Source: Pelobates cultripes (lineage: Eukaryota > Chordata > Amphibia > Anura > Pelobatidae). From it: a stretch of DNA of 64,000 bases. Under the pieces are notes generated by a model. It did no database searches. It saw only the letters and a program-made list of their open reading frames with translations, and was not told the origin of the DNA. Numbering within the stretch: position 1 is the stretch's first letter; every line of letters begins with the position of its first letter. The stretch is taken from assembly GCA_933207985.1 (NCBI GenBank), contig OW240913.1, forward strand, positions 274,676,539-274,740,538. Reading direction: 5' to 3'. Both the position numbers and the translations under genes were made by a program. Shown one piece after another: positions 1 to 12,076 of the stretch.

Positions 1-680
1 GTATACCTTCTTCCTCTGCGCCCAGAGCCGCCTCCCGGAATCGGTCCCGCTGAAATCGAGAAAGCGAATCAGCCACCACATTCAGCAACCACGGTATGTG
101 CCGCGCGCAAAACACTATTAAACTGCATGCAAACCAACACATAGCGGCGAAGCAGTCAAATGACAGGAATAGAGGAAGCCGACAATCCATTAACTGCCTC
201 CACCACTGCTGTATTGTCGGTAAAGAAGATAACTTTTTTGTTGCTCAACAGGCAACCCAACGACGCTAACAACACCACCAAGGGGAAAAACTCCAAAAAA
301 GCCTAATTGCGAATAAGGGAGCTGGCCCTCCACTCCTCCGGCCACAGTTCCGTAAACCAACACCCAGCAAAAAATGCCCCAAACCCAATACTCCCCAAGG
401 CACAGTTACACGTCAGGCGAAGACAGTGCCAGTTCCTGAAAGTACACTGACCATTAAATTCCCAAAGAAAAACCACCCAGACATCCAAATCAGCCTTCAT
501 GGATGCCGATACCCGGACGAAATGATGGGAGGAAGCAACCCCGCTAGTAGCTTTGGACAGGAACATGTTAAAAACCCGCCCCACGGGGATAATCCGGCAC
601 GCAAAATTTAGACGGCCCACCAGTGACTGAAGAGCCCGCAAGGTAACCTTCTTGGCCCCCCACACCTCTGCCACTCTTTA
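1..680 (-). pseudogene. DIRS-type retrotransposon RT/RNase H fragment
   Basis: Minus-strand translation from about 674 down to 303 gives a frame with LQSLVGRLNFACRI, a typical DIRS/Ngaro segment that follows the reverse transcriptase active-site region. After one in-frame TAG (303-305) the same frame continues with an RNase H core including a TDNTA-like motif near 225-240. A TGA and a frameshift near 70-150 then separate it from a terminal ADSLSRFQRDRF-like segment. DIRS elements replicate through a reverse transcriptase and a tyrosine recombinase; no recombinase or split direct repeats are visible because the window edge cuts the element. Seen: family-specific residues and three breaks. Inferred: a dead fragment truncated near 700 and by the window boundary. 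Confidence 0.8.
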
Positions 681-2031
681 CCAATCTTCCATTCTTCAAT
701 ACAGCAGCACCTAAAAAAACTGAAGAAGAGACACCACACAGACCTGCCACAAAACAGGTAAGTGAGGATTAATTAAGATGGCCCTTGATCTAAAATGGCC
801 GCTATATGTAAACCCCACCCCCACTTTCTATAGCCAAACTCCCTATATTAGCACCTCATATGCCTGTCTCCTAGCACTGTCAATGCCCATTCCACCTAGC
901 TGAGCTGCTCCATGGGCTTCAATCTTTACTTTGATCAGATTGTCTGCTTCTCCTTTGACTGCATGTCATATTCCCCTTTGCTTTTTCACAGCTTCCTATA
1001 TTTCAGCTGGACTGTCCGCCAGTGGCCATGCTCCAGTGATTCTCTATGAGATTCAGTAATGACACACCTTTCAGTCCAATTGGACATTTTTTTATATAAA
1101 TATGAACAACATCAAAAAAATAGCTGCGCCACAAAAAATTTTCAATAATATACAGCAGGTATGTGTAAATAAAATAATCCAAAGCAATCTTAAAAATAGT
1201 CCAAAATAGTCTATAAATAATTATCAGTACCCCTTTAAAATTAATTTTGCATTGCAATAGGAATACTTGGGTAGGCAGTAGGTCTTTGTGTCAGCGAATA
1301 TGATGGGTAGAAGATTTCTTAGTGTAATCCATACATATAGCAAGACAAGAAAACGAGAAAACCAATAGTGCAATATGTCAACTAATATGAGTAATAGGTA
1401 ATAAAACAACGGTAGCTTACTCCCAGTTGGTGGAGCTATGACCAGCTCCAGTTTTGATAGCGTTTAGTGGTATAATTCCCACTTATAGAATGTTTCGGTA
1501 GAAGATGGTGTCATGGGATCCAAAAGGACAAAAATATAGAAAGCAGATAATAGTGCTCTCTATTACAATAAAATTGGTAAAATATTAAAAATAGTAAATA
1601 CTCACAAAGGTAGAGCAGGCAAACTGCTCTATGGATATGGCGCTGGTGGTATGATCCCCACCTGGGATTTCTTGGGAGTAGACAGGAGACAAGGTAGCCA
1701 GGAGGTAAGCATATTGAAAAAAAATTGCAAGTATAGTGTCCAAAAAAACCTTTATTCAAATGGGCTCTTAATCCGGCCGTGACCTTAGTAGGCATGCCAG
1801 ACCTTCATAATGCAATTTGCATCACTCAACACATGCCCTCAATGCCTGCCCAAGAAGTACTCAACCTAAGTTGCACTATAAATACAGTATTGAGACACTA
1901 CAATTTACATAACACACACATTTCCTCATTACATTAGGTATCATATAGTGTTATATCTTTATTAAAAATTAATATAAAAAGACAGACAACCCCATAAATA
2001 CCTATACAGCTTTGCGTTCTATCTATCTATC
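681..2031. other. Non-coding stretch with unclassified interspersed repeat
   Basis: No reading frame here resembles a known protein. The stretch is AT-rich. It contains two diverged direct copies of a roughly 30-bp module (about 1461-1490 and 1641-1670), both built around GTGGTAT followed by TCCCCACC or TCCCACTT. That suggests a degraded interspersed repeat, but I cannot name its family. The last 13 bases (2019-2031) are a short TCTA microsatellite that abuts the LTR at 2032. Confidence 0.4.
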
Positions 2032-2619
2032 TGTCATGGCTCTCGGCTCCTCTGCCGGCGTGGCTGCACAAAAACTAAGCAGCCACGCCAACAGATATTT
2101 CTGACTTACCTTGGTCCCAGCAGGCAGCTGCCCGTTCTCCCTCCATTGCGGTCCCCAGGGGATGTGATGTTCTTAAGAACGCCGGCTGCTGCATTTCAGA
2201 TTTTTATAGGAAACTTACCTTTGCCCACATCAAAGATGGCGTGAACGTGCGTGCAACGTCACGTCATATACGCGCACACACTTTTTGGGGTCAGAGGTCA
2301 GAGACAGCCAATTACAGCCTAAGGAGTGTTATTTAAACCCAAATTACCTTTTTTGTCATTGCCCTGTCGTGGTGTGCACTAGCTGGTTATCCAAGAGACT
2401 GACTTTGACTTTGGCTTTGTTTTGCCTTGCCTGATTTCTGTTATCCTTGACCTCTGGCTTTTTCTCATCGTTGTGTCTCATTCTGTGTTCCTGACCTCGG
2501 CAAGTATTTTGACTATTCTCAGGTATGTTAAGTCCAGCCATTCTAAGGTCCGGTTAGACGTTATACTTAGTCCTAGGTGTGATACTATTCTGCATGCTGG
2601 ATGAACTATAATCCTGACA
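2032..2619 (+). repeat. 5' LTR of chromodomain gypsy element
   Basis: A 588-bp segment bounded by TGTCATGG and CCTGACA, thus TG...CA. From about 2098 onward it aligns with 17697-18172, sharing landmark blocks such as CTGACTTACCTTGGTCCC, TTTTTATAGGAAACTTACCT and AGCTGGTTATCCAAGAGACT. It is flanked on the left by (TCTA)n, and the matching copy is flanked on the right by a longer (TCTA)n, so the element seems to have integrated into a tetranucleotide microsatellite. Diverged solo LTRs of the same family occur at about 37437 (minus) and up to 44748 (plus). Confidence 0.85.
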
Positions 2620-2626
2620 TTACGAC

Positions 2627-3554
2627 ATGGCCGTAGATCCTGCAGATTTGTGTCAGCAAATAGTAGCTTGCGAGAGAAAATGGTCACCGTATGGATCAAT
2701 TTGCCGAGGCTTTCAATACAATCTTAATACGTATAGCTCATTTGCAGCCTGAAGTTCCTCCGACAAGTACACCCCTGCCTACCGTACCTACACCTATAGT
2801 GTATAAGGCACCTACTATGTCCCTATCTCCAACCCTGCATTTTGAAGGTAATACTTAAGAATGTTGGGGATTCCTTAATCAAATTGAGTACCATTTTGAA
2901 GCCTCACCTGGGTCCTTCCCCATGGATATAGCTAAAATTGGGTACTTAATGAACCAACTGATAGATAAAGCCTTAGCTTGGGCCAATCCATTAAGGGAGA
3001 GTAATAGGACTATTGCCTATAATTACCAGGAATTCCTTGCAGAATTCAAATTAATGTTTGAACCATTGGGAAGGGAGAACAATGCTGCCACTGCCCTAAA
3101 GTGTATCAATAAAGGGAACCATTCTTTCTCAGATTATGCCATATAATTCCACACTCTGGCTTTTGAGGTAGACTGCACTAATAACGGATTAATCATTGCA
3201 TTTGCAGAGGGATTATCTGAAGCTATCCTTGATGAAACTGCAGCCAGAGAACTACCAGGGAGGTTAAATGAATACATCACTTATATGATGCATATCGATA
3301 ACCGACTTAGGAACAGGGAGATAACTAGAAATAGAATCAGAATTCTGAATATGTCACTGGCACCTCGCTTCTCCAATCCTGTTGTCCCTGGCTCTTCTGT
3401 GCAGTCTGAACCTGAACCTATGCAGTTAGGAGTTATGAGACTGGCAGAGGCAGAGAAACAGTTCAGGAGAAAAGAAGGCCTCTGCTTATACTGTGGCAAG
3501 AAAGGACTGATAAGAAATGCTTGCCCCATAAGCCCGGAAAACTTGCGCACCTAA
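2627..3554 (+). pseudogene. Ty3/gypsy gag (broken)
   Basis: Gag-like coding remnant beginning seven bases after the LTR end. Around 2920-3146 is a capsid-like frame (EFLAEFKLMFEPLGRENNA) typical of the sushi-ichi/RTL-type gypsy gag family. It is interrupted by a TAA near 2858 and another ending 3146. The C-terminal part (3285-3554) carries a zinc-knuckle CX2CX4?X4C in which the histidine position is leucine (CLYCGKKGLIRNAC). Gag would form the nucleocapsid of the retrotransposon particle. The frame shifts and loss of the zinc-ligand histidine show it is not functional. It overlaps the protease frame at 3521-3554. Confidence 0.8.
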
Positions 3555-4325
3555 GAACCATCAGGGGACCGTCCTTAGGTGTGATGTATATGTCTCCTGG
3601 TACCACCCAAAGTATATTTCTCCTTAGTGTTGCTGCTCAATACAATAAGATAGGTTTTATGTGCAACACCTCGATTGACTTTATTGACATGCAATTTGCC
3701 AGTAAACATCTCCTACCCATCAAGAATAGATCTTCACCCCTGGACGTGGAGGCCATTGATAGGAGACCACTCTCTCAGCTTCTTATTACCCATGAAACAC
3801 TGCCTATCACTATCACGATAGGAGCGGTACATAATGAACTAATCACATTTCAGATAATTGCTTCCCTAGCTTGTCCCATTATACTTGGATTTCCATGGCT
3901 TGCTAAGCGTAATTCACATATTGATTGGGCCAAGCGGGAAATACTGGAATGGGGTAAAGAATGTAGAGAGAAATGTATGTTATTTATTACTAAGAGAGTA
4001 GGTATTGTTAATCTACCTAATCATAACGCCTCAGTCTACCGAAATTCCTGTGCATTATAGGGAGGTTAAAGAAGTGTTTAATAAAATTCACACTGATACA
4101 CTACCCCCTCACAGATCCTATGATTGCTCCATAGAATTTTTACCCAGCACTATACCCCCTAAAGGGGGAGTATATACCTTATCACCACAGGAGAGTAGAA
4201 TTATGGAGGAATACATTAAAGAGTCTCTACAAAAAGGACACATACGTAAATCTTACGCCTACAGGTGCAGGGTTATTTTTTGTGTCATTGGAGATGCTAA
4301 AAGGCTGTCTTCTAGACAAGCTTGA
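3521..4325 (+). pseudogene. Ty3/gypsy protease and start of RT (broken, core deleted)
   Basis: 3521-4060 resembles the gypsy aspartic protease region of chromoviruses: residues around FIDMQFASKH and IILGFPWLAKRNSHIDW are characteristic, but the DSG catalytic triad that should precede FID reads CNTSIDFID, so the active site is lost. A +1 frame (4005-4325) continues into the RT N-terminus (EIPVHYREVKEVF, then the PPHRSYDC segment). At about 4290 the sequence jumps from the first RT block directly to the end of RNase H, so more than 1 kb including the YXDD active site is missing. Seen: block order and the jump. Inferred: an old internal deletion. Confidence 0.75.
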
Positions 4326-4913
4326 TAGTCATTGTTCTTGTCATGGTTTAACTTTTTCATCACGTACAGGCCTGTTCCTAAGTACGTTAAGGCTGACGCC
4401 CTATCTAGACAATTTGACCTGGAGGCGGAAGAAGAACAAGAAACCTCCCCCATCATACCACCTGAATATATCATTGCCTCTATGGTTCTTTCCTTGTCTT
4501 CTCCTCTTTTTTGTGCTATAATGGTAGCTCAGACTCAGGCACCTAGTGATAAACCTCAAGATAGATTGTTTATTCCGTTACTGGAAAGAAAGGAGATGTT
4601 TCACGATAAGGTGACAGCTGGTCATCCAGGTATTATTAAAACTGTGTCCGCTGGGTCATTTTGGTGGTCATCTCTTAGAAAGGACAGCAGAGAGTATGTG
4701 GAGGCATGTATTATTTGTGCGGTTTCTAATGCTACCCATAAACTACCTTGTGGGCTATTACAACTGCTTCCTATACCCAATATACCATGGTCTCATTTGT
4801 CAATGGACTTTATTGTGGAACTACTGATTTTTAAAGGATACAACAAAATCCTAATGGTTGTTGACCGCTTTTCTAAAATGGCACACTTTATTCCGCTTAA
4901 AAAGATACCTTCT
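4326..4913 (+). pseudogene. Ty3/gypsy RNase H tail and integrase N-terminal half
   Basis: Frame 4332-4913 begins with the end of gypsy RNase H (ITYRPVPKYVKADALSRQF). It continues into the integrase zinc-binding region (HDKVTAGHPG, with CIIC) and the start of the catalytic core (LSMDFIVELL, VVDRFSKMAHFIPL). It stops because an L1 is inserted after 4913. The rest of the integrase resumes at 16781. Integrase would insert the cDNA of the element. Here it is disrupted by the LINE and by stops in the distal part. Confidence 0.85.
4899..4913. repeat. Target-site duplication, left copy (outer L1)
   Basis: AAAAAGATACCTTCT at 4899-4913 recurs at 16766-16780. The right copy directly follows a poly(A) tract, so the first five A are ambiguous. 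Removing the intervening DNA rejoins the gypsy integrase frame. This is the hallmark of target-primed LINE insertion. Confidence 0.9.
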
Positions 4914-4915
4914 AG

Positions 4916-5185
4916 ATATCACTATATGCTGACCTATCACCGACGACGATGTCCAGGAGACGGGACTTTATTAATGTCACAAAGTGCCTCAGAAACCACA
5001 AAGTGCCTTACAGATGGGGCTTTCCCACTAAGCTCTTGATATGGCGAAATGGATCACTGACTAAAGTTGAAGACCCGACCCAGGGAATGGAGACCCTCAA
5101 ATCCTGGGGATTATTCCCCACTGACAACGCACCTACCCCCCCGGCCCCACTGCGGAAAGTGACCACAAGCTGGACAAAGGCCTAA
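4916..5185 (+). pseudogene. L1-A ORF1 C-terminal fragment
   Basis: An open frame from the truncation point to a stop at 5185. It starts with ADLSPTTMSRRRDF and contains VPYRWGFPTKLLI, the signature of the L1 ORF1 C-terminal (transposase_22) domain, which binds RNA as a chaperone in the L1 ribonucleoprotein. The N-terminal coiled coil and RRM were never copied into this locus. The first ATG in frame is at 4949, but the domain is clearly encoded upstream of it, so this is a 5'-truncated gene, not a short protein. Confidence 0.85.
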
Positions 5186-5902
5186 CCACTGGCGCCGCCA
5201 CGGCTCTTCCTTACTCGGGCGGGTACCGGCTTAATCTCCAAATCCTGTGGCATCCTTCAGACCTATGCCCGTGCTATGAACTGTGGTGACAACAGGGTTT
5301 TTCATTTGCACGTGAGTACAACTGCACCCTAGCCATACCACGCTCAGCCGCCTTCACACTATTTCTTCCCGCCACCTCACACCCCGGGCTTACCGCCCCA
5401 CCCGGGAACCAGGAACGTTACCCTAGGGAGAGACTTGTCTGGACTTATACCATCAGTGGGCGAAGGACTTCTCCACCCCTACCTCACACCCTACTATGCC
5501 CTAGAAGGCCATGATGAGGCACAAGAACCGGCCTAGGCCTACGCCTTAGTCCTTCCTACCAGCAGCCTTTGCCGCCCCCCCCCCCCTGCGGGCCCCCGGG
5601 AGGGGTACCCCACCTCAACTTCTCAGCCCTGCCAAGTGGTTGGTCTGTGACAGGCGTTTAGGCCCCACCGAATGCTGAAGCCCGGTTCTCTTGGGACACC
5701 ACCCGCTGCTGCAGCCCCCTCTCAGAGCAGTAGAGGGTGCGCGCTCGGCGGTGGGGTCCTCCACATAATGCTTCTTAGCTATTTGCTCTGTATATACTTT
5801 GTTTACGTTGTATGTTTTTGTTCTCACCGTTATCAGCTATGTTATTTCCCATGCCCTGGCCCTACCTCTGAGATGCTCCCTTTCTACCATAGAATGAGCG
5901 AT
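5186..5902 (+). other. L1-A inter-ORF region
   Basis: GC-rich, non-coding DNA between the ORF1 stop and the nested insertion. It includes a C run near 5577-5586 and continues after the inner LINE at 12513-12566, directly before ORF2. I see no additional gene. Confidence 0.6.
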
Positions 5903-5918
5903 GAAATGTTCGCCAAAG
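5903..5918. repeat. Target-site duplication, left copy (inner L1)
   Basis: GAAATGTTCGCCAAAG at 5903-5918 is repeated perfectly (16 of 16) at 12497-12512, immediately after a poly(A) tail. It defines the insertion of L1-B into the inter-ORF region of L1-A. Confidence 0.95.
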
Positions 5919-6300
5919 TGGGGGGTGGAGCGATGACGTAGGGCGTGAACGCGCGGGAGCGTACGTCCTTGCACGCGGAGATGCTGACGCCTTAGGGAGT
6001 TGAGCCTCAGGTCGCCCGATCGGACGAGACCCGCTTGAAGCTGCCTTGCTGCCTTGGAGCTGCCTGAAGCCTGAAGCCTGAAGCCGACTTCGTATAAAAT
6101 AGAAGCCGGAATAACCAGGAAGGAGATCGGAAAAAAGAGAGTGGAGGACGGGGGTCGGATGAGCCCAGCCTGAAGCAAGCGTCGCACCAACAGCCACTGT
6201 GTGGGTAAGTGGAGCGATATTCAGCAAAGCTTCACTGATACACCCGGAAAAAGCTGTTTGGTAGTGAATATATGAGAGGGAACATAAAAGATAATTGTTG
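5919..6300 (+). promoter_or_regulatory. Putative L1-B 5' UTR with internal promoter
   Basis: The first 380 bases of L1-B are much richer in G, C and CpG than the rest of this element. They contain three tandem copies of an 8-mer (CCTGAAGC) near 6063-6083. L1 elements carry an internal promoter in their 5' UTR, and position and composition fit that. No specific factor site was recognised. Confidence 0.4.
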
Positions 6301-6899
6301 TTAACATTTAATACTTTAAGACTCACAAAAAAAAAAAGGGAAAGTGAAGGGAAAAGAAAAAGAGAAAATATATACATTCATTCTCCATGTCCACCTCTGC
6401 ATTGTGGAACGTTTGTAATTGATTTCTCGTATTCTGACAGGCTATGGTGCTTTAAGTATCCACATAAAGATATTTGACTCAGCTGACTATCATAAAAGTT
6501 AAATACAAATATCAGCAAGACAATATTCCGTAAGACTTCTCAAGATAAAGCAAAGAGGCAACAATCAAGATTATAAAAGAAAACAGGAAAAAGCGCAACA
6601 AGCATAAGTGTTTAAAACTGTCAATCTGTTACAACTAAATATGATAGTTTAAGCATAAGACAATAATTTATAAATGAAGTGTTTAATTGGAAGAAGATAA
6701 AGGAGCAAAGTCAAGCGAAAAATAAAGCGAAGAAAAGAAGGGAAATTATTATAGATTTTCAAAAAAAAAAAAAAGAAAGACATCTGAAAAATATAATTTC
6801 TTTGCTTTCCATTTGCCCCTTAAAGCACAATTAAAGCACTATAAGTACTAAAGGCGTGGAACAAGCGTTAACATCACAAAGGTCCGTTTGAATCTGGTT

Positions 6900-7170
6900 T
6901 AAAGGAGACATTAGTGACATTAGGATTTTTCCAGATATCTCCTATCACACTAGGATTAAAAGAAAATCGTTTGCAAACTACACAAAGATCCTGCATCAGA
7001 AGAACATTAGATATGCATGGCGATATCCCTGTAAAATTATCGTTTCGTATGAAGCAAGGACATATTCCTTTTCAGATGTTACAGAAATTTCAAATTGGTT
7101 CAGAGAGCAGAATTTTCAATTGGGCAATCAAGGAGATGAGGCTAAAGGGCGTAGGAGAGAAGCTGTATAA
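6900..7170 (+). pseudogene. L1-B ORF1 C-terminal domain remnant
   Basis: The frame ending at the TAA at 7168-7170 reads IFPDISYHTRIKRKSF and then IRYAWRYPCKIIV, the same ORF1 C-terminal signature as in L1-A (compare VPYRWGFPTKLLI). This frame is closed upstream by a stop near 6889. The neighbouring frame carries the preceding residues, so at least one frameshift interrupts the gene. I could not trace the N-terminal coiled coil with confidence between 6300 and 6900. Function would be RNA binding in the L1 particle; this copy cannot make it. Confidence 0.65.
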
Positions 7171-8378
7171 TTGAAAAACGAAGGTTTTTTTTTTGTTTTT
7201 GTTTTTTTTCCTCTTTCTCTCCCCCCCTTCCCGGTTTTATTACCTATACCCGGTCTAAGGGGAGGATAAAGAAGACGAAGATAGACTCTGTTAATTGACA
7301 AAAATCATAATTGTTATGCACTAGGAAGGTTCTTTCTTTGGGGATGATTGTACATGCAAGGATTTTTTTAGTCAATGTAAGATACTAGATGTTTACACAA
7401 TTGGTTCATAAAGTTATTGTTGGTAATTAAAGAAGTGGCTGCTGCTCCCTACATGCACTGTAATAAAAGGTTGTAAGATAATGATTAAGGAAGGATAAGT
7501 ATAATAGTTGCTATACATGAAGAAATTTCACTGAAGAAGGAATTGGGAACATTTAATTATTAGAATAGATGAGGAGTGATATTGAATTTGTCTTAGAAAG
7601 AGTTTGAGAGGGTGATTTGAGGGTAAAACTTTTTTTTAATTTGATAGTTCACAAACAAGCACTGATTTTTAGAGGAGAATTTAAATAACTAAGTTTCAAA
7701 ACACAGCTTGTCGATTTTAAGCTGGATTTCACAAAACGAGTGTAAATTGATAAGTTACTGTTATTGCTATAAAAGTTATAAGAATACTGAATTAAATAGA
7801 GGTATTGAATGGATAGTAAGACAAAGGTTGATAATCACAAGGGACTGTTTAATCACTAAGGTTTATGTTGGATTGTATGATAATTTATGTTTACTAGAAG
7901 TGGAAGAATAAAAAAGGCCAGGTATGAAGTCTGAGACCCACTAGGAGAAGAGAGGGCAAGAGGAGGAAGAAGGATTAGGTAGAGATTGATAAGATAGTGT
8001 TAATTATGTAGAGTACCAATCGGGGGCCTAAATTTATTATCTGGCCCAATACTCTCTAAAAGGGGTAGTTCAGTATCATTACAATGATCCTATATAGGAT
8101 CTATTTGGAGGTTCTGTGAAAGAGGGAATATCACAGGTCCATCCATACTTCCTTTAAGGGATGTCTTTTATAAATGTGGTTGTGAATGTAAATGTTTTGT
8201 GGTTTTTTGATTGTTATAAGTTGACGATGATGCAAATATATGAACTAGTAAAAAAAGACACCTACCCTGAAGGGGATGTGATTCTGAAAAGAGGAAAAAA
8301 GGGAAAAAAAGAGAGAGGAGAAGATAGGAGAAGGAGAGGAGAAAAAAAGAAAAGAGAAAAAGATAAGATAAATTCTCT
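7171..8378 (+). other. L1-B inter-ORF region
   Basis: About 1.2 kb of AT-rich DNA with homopolymer T and purine-rich runs (for example 7182-7210 and 8285-8370). No protein-like frame was seen. The purine-rich stretch ends where ORF2 begins. Confidence 0.55.
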
Positions 8379-11300
8379 ATGTTTAATGTAGTTTCTATTA
8401 ATGCACAAGGCCTGAATTCTCCACAAAAAAGGAGACTTCTAGCTGACCATATTAGAAGAGAAAACGCGCAAGTTGTAGGCATTCAAGAGACTCATTGGAG
8501 AAGAACAGAAGAGGGGAAATTTAGAATTAAAGATTTCCCTAGTTCGGTATGTTCTTCCTGTAAAGATAAAAAAAAGAGGGGAGTAGCTATTTTCTTCTCT
8601 TCATCATTAAATGTTTCGATTATCTATTCTAAAATTGATCCGATGGGAAGGTGGATTATTTTAGTATGTACAATAGAAGATAAACTTTACACATTTGCTA
8701 ATATTTATGCCCCAAACACCTCTCAGATACAGTTTCTATATAAATTTTTTGCGCAACTAAATAAAATCAAACAAGGCCATACTTTAGTGATGGGCGATTT
8801 CAATTTGGCAACTGATCCCAATATGGACAGACAGTCTGAAAAGTCTAAAATTCCCTTGAGGAATGCTTTAAATCAGGCAAAAAAAATTAGGAATATAATA
8901 CAAAATGAAGCCCTTTATGATTGCTGGAGGATTTTTCACCCTACAGAGAAAGATTTCACATGCTTCAGTAAGACTCATTGTTCTTATTCAAGAATTGATT
9001 TCATATTCGGAGATCGAAATTTGATAGAAAATGTGAAATCTTCTAATATAATCACGGTAACATGGTCTGATCACAATATGGTCAAAATACAATTAAAGAA
9101 TAAATTTTTAAAGCAAAGGCCAGACTGGAAATTAAATGACAAGTTATTAATACCTAAAATTAATAGGGAACAAATTGCAAAGGCTATAGACCTGTATTGG
9201 CAGGATAACGATAATAACGAAGTGTCCTCAGTTACAAAGTGGTGCGCATTTAAAAGCGTCATAAGGGGGCACCTTATTAGTTTAGAAGCTGAGACCAAGA
9301 AAAAGCGACAGGAATCCCTTTCAAGTCTATATGTTGAACTAAGTGAATGTTATAAAAAAAATATTATGACACCTACAAGAACTATCTCGAATCAAATTAG
9401 GATAATAGAAAATAAAATAAATGAAATTATGATCTCTAAAATAAACAGAAATCTTCAATATATGAAAATAAATTATTACTATAGGGGAAATAAGGCCGAT
9501 AAATTACTTACCAACAAAGTTAAAAATTTACAAAAAAATAAATTAATTACAAAAATAAAACAGGGAAATGAAATAATATTAGACCCTAAAAAAATTGGAG
9601 AAGCATTTAGAAATTATTATTATAAATTGTACAACCTACCAGTTATATCTTCACAAGAGGAGATGGATAGGTATTTTTTGAATATTCACCTGCCCAAGCT
9701 GGATGATTATCAATTAGGACAATTGAATACAGAGATTTCTTTTAAAGAAGTTTTTGATGCTATTGATGATATGAAAAAAAATAAAGCTCCAGGTCCAGAT
9801 TCCTTTTTTAAAACATAAAAGGATAGGTTGATTCAGAGAATGGTTGATTGTTACAACATGGCGATGACTACAGGCAACTTACCTAAAGAATTGCTGGCCG
9901 CAAATATCTTACCTATTTTAAAAAATAATAAAAACTCAGAAGAAATCACTAATTATCGCCCAATAGCTTTATTAAATAATGATTACAAAATTTACGCTTC
10001 TATTATCGCTAAAAGAATTAAGAATATAATATCCTCCCTGATCTCAGAAGATCAGGTAGGGTTTATACCAGGTAGGTCGTATTAGGAAGATATTAAATAT
10101 ATTTTCTAAGATCCATATGAACAAAATTCCTTTTCTAACGATGGCCTTAGATGGAGAAAAGGCTTTTGATAGGGTCAGCTGGAATTTTATGAAAGCAACT
10201 CTCAAAGCTTTTGGGTTTGCAGGGCAGATTATGTCGGCAATTTTGGCCTGCTATTCTGCACCTTCTAGCAGGATTGTCGGAGGTGGGATTAAATCTGATT
10301 GGTTTATGGTATCGAATGGTACCCGACAAGGTTGCCCTTTATCCCCGCTGCTTTATATCTTAACAGCTGAACCTCTGGCATATGAAATACGAAATAATGC
10401 AGAAATATCTGGGTTTAAAAAGAGAGATAAACATTTTAAGATATGCCAATATGCGGATGACACTTTACTAACCTTAACTAATCCAACTAAGTCAGTAGTA
10501 GCAGTTATGCAGGTAATTGAAAGATATAGCCGACTGTCAAATTATAAACTTAATGTTCTATATGAAAGAGGAAGATTATCAAGATCTAACTAAATTTTTT
10601 GACTTTAGATGGGAAAAAAAGGGTTTTGCTTATCTTGGGATCAACATAGTGAAAAATCCTGGTAATATAATGATGGCCAATGTAATCCCTTTGATTGGAG
10701 AATGTATTCACTCATTAAAACAGTGGAATTCCATGCAGTTATCCTGGTGGGGTAGGGTTAACTTTATTAAGGCATATATTTTCCCTAGGTTTATATATCT
10801 TCTGAGGATGATTCCATTACAGATGCAGCCCCAACAACTAAAACTTATAAATAAGATCTTTAGAGATTATGTATGGCTTCAGAAGAAACCCAGATTAGGC
10901 CAGGATCTTCTATATATGAAATATAAGCATGGAGGTATTGGTTTCCCAAATATTTTTCTATACCATCAAGCAGCTCAATTAATGCATACCCTCCCCCTAA
11001 TCAAACAAGATAAAATCTCACAGAATTGGTTTGAAATAGAGGGGGAGGATATTACTATCCCATATAATATTGTAGAATTAATGTGGCCCTTAAGAAATAA
11101 AAGTCCAAATAGAAATATAGGATGTTATACGGACAATTTGATAACAAAACCGCTAGTAAAATTTTGGTCCTATTTTAAAAATCAATTAGAACTAAAAAAT
11201 AAAATATTACCAGTTTTGCCCTTTAAAAGTCTAGAGGTCTGGATAGAAAATTTGAATATAACAGAATGGCTTGGTAAGGGGATCAAAAAAATAGAGGATA

Positions 11301-12076
11301 TACTAGAGGGGAGTAGGATTATTTACTCCAGAATTACAGAGAATTTATGGTCTTTCTTCTTCACAGACTTTTAAATATATAAGGATCAGGAGCTTTCTAC
11401 AAAGTTTCCTTGGCGGTATTTCAAAGTCACCTTCAGTAGCCAAATTAAATGCATTGACAGACTCGGAGAAGGATATAAAAATATTAACTAGATGTGTTGT
11501 GATCATGAAAAGCATAAAAGGGTTTGTCCAGCCCTTAGCAAAAAGCAAATGGGAAAGAGATTTCTCAATAGAAATTAATATAAAGGATTGGAATAGGGCC
11601 CTTCATACAGTTTACTCTCTGGTACAAATATAAGGGATAAGCTTTTAAATCGCTGGTATATGACACCAAATAAGATTCAGAAATTCTCTAAGGAAGAGTC
11701 CTCTAGATGTTGCGGTAGCGAGGAGGCAAATGAATTGCATATATGGTGGGAGTGTCCTCCAATTAAAGCAGCATGGGAGCATTTTATGGGCCATATAAAT
11801 ACTCTTTTGAACATCACGCATATTTGGACCCCAGATATTCTGCTTCTACATTTAAATTTACCGCTACTGACTAAAGATAAGAAATGTCTATTGATACATG
11901 CTCTGATGGCCTTTAAGATGTCCATAGCCAAAAACTGGAAAAAAACCCTAATTGATTCATGGCCACATATTAAGACAATTATTATAACCCAATGTAAAAT
12001 GGAAAGGGGTATAGCATCTAGTTTAAACATCAATATCTGTCTATTTGAGATATGGGATAAATGGATAGATTCTTGA
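8379..12076 (+). pseudogene. L1-B ORF2 endonuclease-reverse transcriptase (multiply broken)
   Basis: ORF2 of an L1/Tx1-type LINE. 8379-9818 holds the whole APE-type endonuclease (SINAQGLNSPQKRR, QETHW, NIYAPN, MGDFN, WSDHN) and the spacer up to APGPDS of RT. The chain then breaks at about 9818, 10086, 10560, 11374 and 11640. RT blocks follow in 9828-10085 (NYRPIALLN, PGR), 10117-10593 (TRQGCPLSP and the active-site YADD near 10450) and 10517-11374 (thumb region). 11660-12076 has the C-terminal zinc knuckle (CC...H...C). Several breaks look like small deletions, since expected linking residues are absent. ORF2 nicks the target and primes cDNA synthesis; this copy cannot. Confidence 0.9.

Noticed and set aside
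5837..6377. Antisense ORFs of 117 and 171 codons over the L1-B leader
   Set aside because: They span the L1-B insertion junction and lie antisense to a GC-rich untranslated leader.
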